Origin: Deltaproteobacteria bacterium
GTDB lineage: Bacteria > Desulfobacterota > Desulfobacteria > Desulfobacterales > Desulfosarcinaceae
DNA length: 64,000 nt
Direction of reading: 5' to 3'
Assembly (NCBI GenBank): GCA_021824175.1
Contig: JAKALP010000006.1
Coordinates: forward strand, 1 to 64,000
Under the pieces are notes generated by a model that saw nothing but the letters and a program-made list of their open reading frames with translations, was not told where the DNA came from and did no database searches. Below, one piece after another: positions 59,756 to 64,000 of this stretch; the stretch's first letter is position 1, and each line of letters starts with the position of its first letter. The position numbers were made by a program, and so were the translations under genes.

Positions 59756-60493
59756 ATGTTAAGAGTCGTATGGTATATATATCTCATCGGTCTACATCTG
59801 CTTCTGGTGCTCGTGCTGGTGAAGACCGATTTTATTCCCCGCGTGGGATACCGGTTTAAGCTCATTACGCCCGCTGATCCGGAGATCACCCAATACTACT
59901 CAACCTTGGTAGCTTTTCATGAGCGCGTCGATGCCAACACGCCTGACGGGGCGATCATTTTCATTGGCGACAGCGGCATCCAAGGCCTTTGCGTGTCCGC
60001 CGTGGCCAATCCCGCGGTGAATTTCGGCATTGGCAGTGACACCACGGCCGGCGTGCTCATGCGACTGCCCAAATATCAATCCCTTGAACGGGCCGGCGCA
60101 GTGGTGATTTCCATCGGAGGCAACGATCTCAGGCGCCGAGGAGACGAAGAAATTCTCAAAAATTATTCAGCGATCATTGCGGCCCTGCCACCACATCGGC
60201 CCCTGGTGTTCAAAGCCATATTGCCCGTGGATGAAAATGCCCAGGCGGATCTACCCGGCCGCAACGCGCGCGCCAGGGAATTGAACGGCCGTTTGAAAAC
60301 CTTATGTGAAACCCAAAGTCAAAAATGTCTGTACTTCGACCCCAGCTCCAAATTTGCGGACGCCTCGGGCAATCTGCGCAGGGATCTCCATATTGGCGAC
60401 GGCATCCATCTCAACGCCGCCGGTTACGCCATACTGATCACGGAACTCAAGGAAGTCGTCCAAAACGCCCGATCCACGACCGCAAATGAATAG
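59756..60493 (+). CDS. membrane-anchored SGNH/GDSL hydrolase
   Basis: A 245-residue protein. An N-terminal membrane anchor or signal (about 5-24) precedes an SGNH esterase fold: block I IGDSGIQG (catalytic Ser), block II NFGIGSDT (Gly), block III SIGGND (Asn), and block V DGIHLNAAGY (Asp and His). It probably removes acyl groups from cell-surface sugars outside the cytoplasm. GAGGATGAACGC precedes ATG 59756. It is 18 bp upstream of the 1060-residue protein gene, so the two are one unit. Confidence 0.88.
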   Translation: MLRVVWYIYLIGLHLLLVLVLVKTDFIPRVGYRFKLITPADPEITQYYSTLVAFHERVDANTPDGAIIFIGDSGIQGLCVSAVANPAVNFGIGSDTTAGVLMRLPKYQSLERAGAVVISIGGNDLRRRGDEEILKNYSAIIAALPPHRPLVFKAILPVDENAQADLPGRNARARELNGRLKTLCETQSQKCLYFDPSSKFADASGNLRRDLHIGDGIHLNAAGYAILITELKEVVQNARSTTANE

Positions 60494-60511
60494 CCTGGGA
60501 GCTCTGCTTTC

Positions 60512-63500
60512 ATGAAACACTCCATTGAAGTCACGCTACCGTTCATCTTGGTCGCCATCATGGCGCCGTTCATATTACTACCTGTCTATGGCTGGTGCGG
60601 CCAGGATTGTGACAGCATCGGCAAGCAGATTGAAGAAGTGAACCTGCAGATCCAGCAGATCAGCGAACAGTACCTGGACAAAGATGGGCGGCCCCGCATC
60701 GGTTCTAAGGAAGAGGCGGAAGCCCTGGCGGCCCAACTCAAGCCATTGACCCAAAGGAACGAAGATCTGACCAAAAAATATGCCAAGTGCATCGGTATGC
60801 CGACCAACGAGGCGGAAGCGCAGCAATATATAAAGGATCGCGAAGCAGCCACTGAAGAGATGCGCCGCCAATGGGAGGCCCAGGCCAAGCCATATGCGAC
60901 CCAAAATATGCCGGGTCCGGGCGGTGGTGGCGGCGGCGCGGGCGGCGCGGCGGGCGCGGGCGGCATGGGCGCCGGGGCTCAGATGCTGATGATGGCGCAG
61001 GAACCCACCTATACGCCCGCGCCCAGCGGCGGGGCAGGCATGGCCCCGGCCGACTCGGGCCGCACGCCGGAGCAGAAGGCCGCGGCCCTGGCGGCGGTCA
61101 ATGCGGAACTGGATCGCTTGCCCTGTTCGCTGCCCAAGAAGGAGGCGGCCCCGTCCCAAGACGATATCCTCAAGCTGGCCGCTGACCGCAACGCCACGTC
61201 CCGCAAGCAGTTCAAGCCGGAAGAACTTTCAGCCTACGCCCAGGCCGCCAACTGGACCGTGCGCTTCGACGGCCAATCGCCGGACCCGGCCAAGGCCAAG
61301 AAGTACTCCTTCTTCGTCTCTTCATCCACCCAATACTTCAACAAGCCCCAATTCATCATGGCATTTGCCGCGGCCGTCTTTTCTCTCGATCCCAAAAGTA
61401 CTTCCAATGCCAACAACCTGGCCGCGGCCATTGTGACGGCGGGCGAGCGGCTCTACCCCGGCAAAGACCAGGACAAGGCCCTGGCGCCGTTTCGCAAGGA
61501 TGCGGAGACCTGCTATCGCTACGCCCTGGCCGTTTCCATGAAAGGAGAAGCTTACGGCGATGAGAGCCTGACGGCCCTGATCAACCTGGGCCAGCTTTAC
61601 ATCGACATGGGCAGGTTGGATGAGGCCCGCTGCCTGTTTCAGGCGGCGCGCAAGCAAAGTCCGTTCTCCTGGGACGCGGCCCTGGGCATGGCGGCCTATT
61701 TCTTTGCCGTGGGCCAGCCGGATAAAGCCCAGGCCATTTTGGAAGATGAGAAGCTCGACCGGCCGGTGAATCTTATGGTGGCCAAAAAGGCTTCCAAGGC
61801 GCTTGAAAAGACCGAAGAGCTTCCCATCGGCGCATCCGACGAAGCCTATGAGAAGAATATCCAAACCATTGCCGCGGCGCCCATTATCACCTCCGCCGAT
61901 TTCATCTCCCAGATCGATCAGAGCGAGCGCAACAAGATGCGCTACTTTGTGGAGCATTTGCCGATCCAGGGCAGCTTTGCGGCGCCGCCCATCAAAAAAC
62001 TGACCCAATACGCCTCGGTCAAGGCCATCAACGGTCCCCAGGGCCAAAGCGCCTTGAAGGATTTCATGGAAATGCTTCAGATTTACTCCATGTCGTCCTT
62101 TGCGGCCCAGGGCAAGGAGCAGCTCAAGATGCTCGACCGTCTGGGATTAAAGATCGATCCCGGAGTGGATCTGGACGATGTGGCCAAACATCCTGAGAAG
62201 TACAAAAACAGCAAGCGCAGACCCAAAGTCAAGGTCGACAAGTCCAAGCTCATGAGCAATATCGAGGATTGGAAAAAGCAGGCCAAAACGGCGGAGAACG
62301 AATTGGCCACGGGCAAGACCGGAGCCCTCACGGAGCTGGTGTCCCAGGTCGATCCGTTTGTCGCCATATTGCAGATCGATCCCCAGGCCTACGCCGACCC
62401 CATGAACATCATCATCCAGAAGCACAACTTCGCCGTGCACAACCGCAAGAGCAATCTCTACCGCGGCTATCTGCGCTCGGTGAACAAACGGGTGCACCAG
62501 GCGCTGCTCGATATCACCCGCGGTTACAACGACAAGGTCTTCCAGGCCGGCAAACTCCGGGACGAACAGCTGGATCAAATCGAGAAGCAATGTGAAGCCG
62601 CCAAGATCAGCGGCAGCGCCGAATGCCTGCTGCGCAAACACGCTGCCCATGTCACCTATTTCAACGCCTGCAACGGCGCGGCCAACACCGCCTTCGGTTC
62701 GGCCACCAATGTGACCACGGTGGCTTATATGCAGAAGATCAAACCCAACGCCGAGGCCTACTACTACGATGTGTTCCGCCACGTGGCCCTGATCAGTGAT
62801 CCGGAGGTGCGCGTCCAAAAGGATTCCGAACTGCGCCAGACCATCTACTCCGAGCTGGTCTATGCCTTGACCATGGTGGGCGCGGCCCACGGCTCTTTCG
62901 AATACCATGATGAGTGGGATTGCGGCTGCAGCCTGGAGCAACTGCTCAAGCAACGGGAAATGGAAGCAGAGGCGCGCCGGGAGGAAGAAAACGCGCGCAT
63001 CGAACGCAACAAGGCCGCCAAGCTGGCCTTTGAATCGGGCGAAATTCCCGAGTCCACGCCCCTGTTCAAGAAGATCGACGGCTACGGTTTTGACTTCGAC
63101 TACTTCTTTTTCAAGGGCCGCATGTCGCCGGCCCGCACGGTGGTCAACTTCAACATCAAACTGCCCATCCCCGGCGCGCCCGAGCTGTTCGCCTCCCAAT
63201 CCATCAGCGAATTCACCGGTGCCGCGACCTATGGTCAGGGCATCAAGGTGACCCTGGGCGCGGAACAAGGCGGGGTCAAGGCCGGCGCTTTCTTCAATCT
63301 GAGTTCTTCGGTCACCACCGACGGCCAGGGGGTGGTCAAGGATTACTCGGTCACGGCCGGCACGGGCCTGACGGTTTCGGGCAAGGGCGGCACCTCCCTT
63401 TCCGTGGGCGGCGAGCTCACCTTTGGTCCCAATGGAGTGCAGGATTCGGACTTTTCAGCGGGCATCAGCCGGGATTTCAAGAACGATTACGGCGGCGCGG

Positions 63501-63694
63501 GCAATGTGGCCTTCGAGGCCTCCACCAAGCGCGGCTGCAAGCTCTCGGGGGCGGTCGAGCAGACCCTGGAAGGCCCCGGTGAGTTCATCAACGAAGCCAA
63601 GGAAAAGGCCGTGGGTAAAGACCTGGCCGACCAGATCCCCACCGATGATCTGTTCAAGCAGAAGCAGGAGTGGTCGGGGACCTTTACGAAGTGA
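60512..63694 (+). CDS. large exported protein (1060 residues), TPR-like and Gly-rich
   Basis: A signal peptide (about 1-28) is followed by a coiled coil (35-130) with several Cys, a Gly-rich linker (135-160), a charged helical region, and TPR-like helices near 330-420 (INLGQLYIDMGRLDEARCLFQAA). Further helices follow. The last 170 residues are beta-rich with alternating SVGGELTFG- and SAGISRDF-like strands. No single family is recognised. It ends 70 bp before a PIN-domain gene. A role in the envelope is likely from the signal peptide and the SGNH/barrel neighbours. It is the longest gene in the window. Confidence 0.8.
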   Translation: MKHSIEVTLPFILVAIMAPFILLPVYGWCGQDCDSIGKQIEEVNLQIQQISEQYLDKDGRPRIGSKEEAEALAAQLKPLTQRNEDLTKKYAKCIGMPTNEAEAQQYIKDREAATEEMRRQWEAQAKPYATQNMPGPGGGGGGAGGAAGAGGMGAGAQMLMMAQEPTYTPAPSGGAGMAPADSGRTPEQKAAALAAVNAELDRLPCSLPKKEAAPSQDDILKLAADRNATSRKQFKPEELSAYAQAANWTVRFDGQSPDPAKAKKYSFFVSSSTQYFNKPQFIMAFAAAVFSLDPKSTSNANNLAAAIVTAGERLYPGKDQDKALAPFRKDAETCYRYALAVSMKGEAYGDESLTALINLGQLYIDMGRLDEARCLFQAARKQSPFSWDAALGMAAYFFAVGQPDKAQAILEDEKLDRPVNLMVAKKASKALEKTEELPIGASDEAYEKNIQTIAAAPIITSADFISQIDQSERNKMRYFVEHLPIQGSFAAPPIKKLTQYASVKAINGPQGQSALKDFMEMLQIYSMSSFAAQGKEQLKMLDRLGLKIDPGVDLDDVAKHPEKYKNSKRRPKVKVDKSKLMSNIEDWKKQAKTAENELATGKTGALTELVSQVDPFVAILQIDPQAYADPMNIIIQKHNFAVHNRKSNLYRGYLRSVNKRVHQALLDITRGYNDKVFQAGKLRDEQLDQIEKQCEAAKISGSAECLLRKHAAHVTYFNACNGAANTAFGSATNVTTVAYMQKIKPNAEAYYYDVFRHVALISDPEVRVQKDSELRQTIYSELVYALTMVGAAHGSFEYHDEWDCGCSLEQLLKQREMEAEARREEENARIERNKAAKLAFESGEIPESTPLFKKIDGYGFDFDYFFFKGRMSPARTVVNFNIKLPIPGAPELFASQSISEFTGAATYGQGIKVTLGAEQGGVKAGAFFNLSSSVTTDGQGVVKDYSVTAGTGLTVSGKGGTSLSVGGELTFGPNGVQDSDFSAGISRDFKNDYGGAGNVAFEASTKRGCKLSGAVEQTLEGPGEFINEAKEKAVGKDLADQIPTDDLFKQKQEWSGTFTK

Positions 63695-63728
63695 GGCCGT
63701 TCGCATATTGCATGGCGCGCTGCAAAAC

Positions 63729-63761
63729 TTGACATTTAAAAAAAGACCGGTACAATTGTAC
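63729..63761 (+). promoter_or_regulatory. strong promoter with palindrome over the -10, leaderless start
   Basis: TTGACA (63729-63734), a 16-bp spacer and TACAAT (63751-63756). GTACAATTGTAC (63750-63761) is a perfect 12-bp palindrome covering the -10 box, a likely operator. The gene ATG at 63764 is seven bases after the -10 box, where transcription should start, so the mRNA is probably leaderless. Confidence 0.7.
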
Positions 63762-63763
63762 AT

Positions 63764-64000
63764 ATGAACATCGTGGCCGATACCAATACATTCCTAGCGG
63801 TGGCCCTGAATGAGCCTGAGAGGGAATTGATTGTTGAGCTCACCGAAGGTGCCAATCTGGTGGCACCGGAAGTGTTGCCCTTTGAAATCGGTAATGCATT
63901 AACAGCAATGCTCAAACGCAATGCACTAAATGCTGATGAAGTTCTTAGCGCTTGGCAAGTCGTCCAGCATATACCTGTGGATTTAAGGCATGTTGATATT
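63764..64000 (+). CDS. PIN-domain (VapC-like) toxin, cut by window end
   Basis: The first 79 codons of a PIN ribonuclease. It opens MNIVADTNTFLAVAL, with the first catalytic Asp (D6) in VADTN. The second acidic site lies in APEVLPFEIGNAL (Glu) and the family middle segment follows. The rest, including the later Asp residues, is beyond the window. VapC toxins cleave specific RNAs and normally pair with an upstream VapB antitoxin. None is visible between 63695 and 63763, so the partner would be downstream or absent. Confidence 0.8.
   Translation, partial: MNIVADTNTFLAVALNEPERELIVELTEGANLVAPEVLPFEIGNALTAMLKRNALNADEVLSAWQVVQHIPVDLRHVDI

Noticed and set aside
1-64000. tRNA, rRNA or known riboswitch genes
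   Set aside because: No cloverleaf, rRNA segment or riboswitch core was recognised by eye; a covariance-model search would be needed to exclude small structured RNAs.

Overview
The window looks like chromosomal DNA of an anaerobic or facultatively anaerobic Desulfobacterota-type bacterium (sulfate reducer or syntroph relatives). This is an inference from the gene mix: a 4-hydroxybutyryl-CoA dehydratase, thiolase and acyl-CoA dehydrogenase set with a ferredoxin-type protein, CxxC-containing PAS histidine kinases, many two-component proteins, separate acetyl- and propionyl-CoA synthetases, and an SQR-like flavoprotein paired with DUF1641. No rRNA, tRNA, CRISPR array, phage or insertion sequence was recognised.

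Layout. 0-9.3 kb: a TetR regulator, a predicted operator and promoter, then 4-hydroxybutyryl-CoA dehydratase, an SDR, a winged-helix/ferredoxin protein, a thiolase, a molybdate-binding Mop protein (opposite strand), an XRE-cupin regulator and an acyl-CoA dehydrogenase. This reads as a CoA-ester degradation module. 9.4-12.4 kb: a secreted HExxH metallopeptidase and two DUF4398/OmpA lipoproteins. 12.6-17.3 kb: a PAS histidine kinase preceded by the remnant of a response regulator, then an SQR-like flavoprotein, DUF1641 and an intact response regulator. 17.4-21.7 kb: TypA/BipA and a secreted alpha/beta hydrolase. 21.7-31.2 kb (minus strand): a signalling-exonuclease fusion, a CheY-like receiver, a double-cNMP/CBS/DUF294 nucleotidyltransferase, propionyl-CoA synthetase and acetyl-CoA synthetase, which resembles an acetate/propionate activation and sensing locus. 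31.7-43.7 kb: housekeeping and orphan genes (a GNAT with an ArgA-like N-terminus, a hybrid kinase with a B12-fold partner, HU, a 753-residue orphan, an UMF1 transporter, UbiB, a zinc ribbon). 43.9-46.9 kb: a B12-radical SAM protein and an acetoacetate-decarboxylase-like protein. 46.9-54.6 kb (minus strand): a surface-sugar block, gmd-fcl-manC-rfbB-rfbA-rfbC-rfbD, making GDP-fucose and dTDP-rhamnose. 55-64 kb: membrane HEAT and CPBP proteins, a small anchored protein with an overlapping leader, a pentapeptide-repeat protein, an outer-membrane barrel, an SGNH hydrolase, a 1060-residue secreted protein, and the 5-prime part of a PIN-domain (VapC-like) gene cut by the window end.

The most striking non-genic feature is the repeat content of the spacers. 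At least eleven degenerate arrays have an 8-bp period (units such as GGGACTAA, GGCACAAA, CGTTGGCC). Two or three more have a 7-bp period, and two palindromic elements are built on TACTCG. There are also REP-like palindromes (GTTCCCACGC...GCGTGGGAAC) and several long perfect inverted repeats. Two 8-bp arrays run into the 3-prime ends of rfbB and manC and supply their last codons and stops. Other points of interest are a six-codon leader overlapping the next start by GTGA with its ribosome site inside a hairpin loop, a PIN-toxin promoter placed so close to its ATG that the mRNA should be leaderless, and a response-regulator gene collapsed by an internal deletion.
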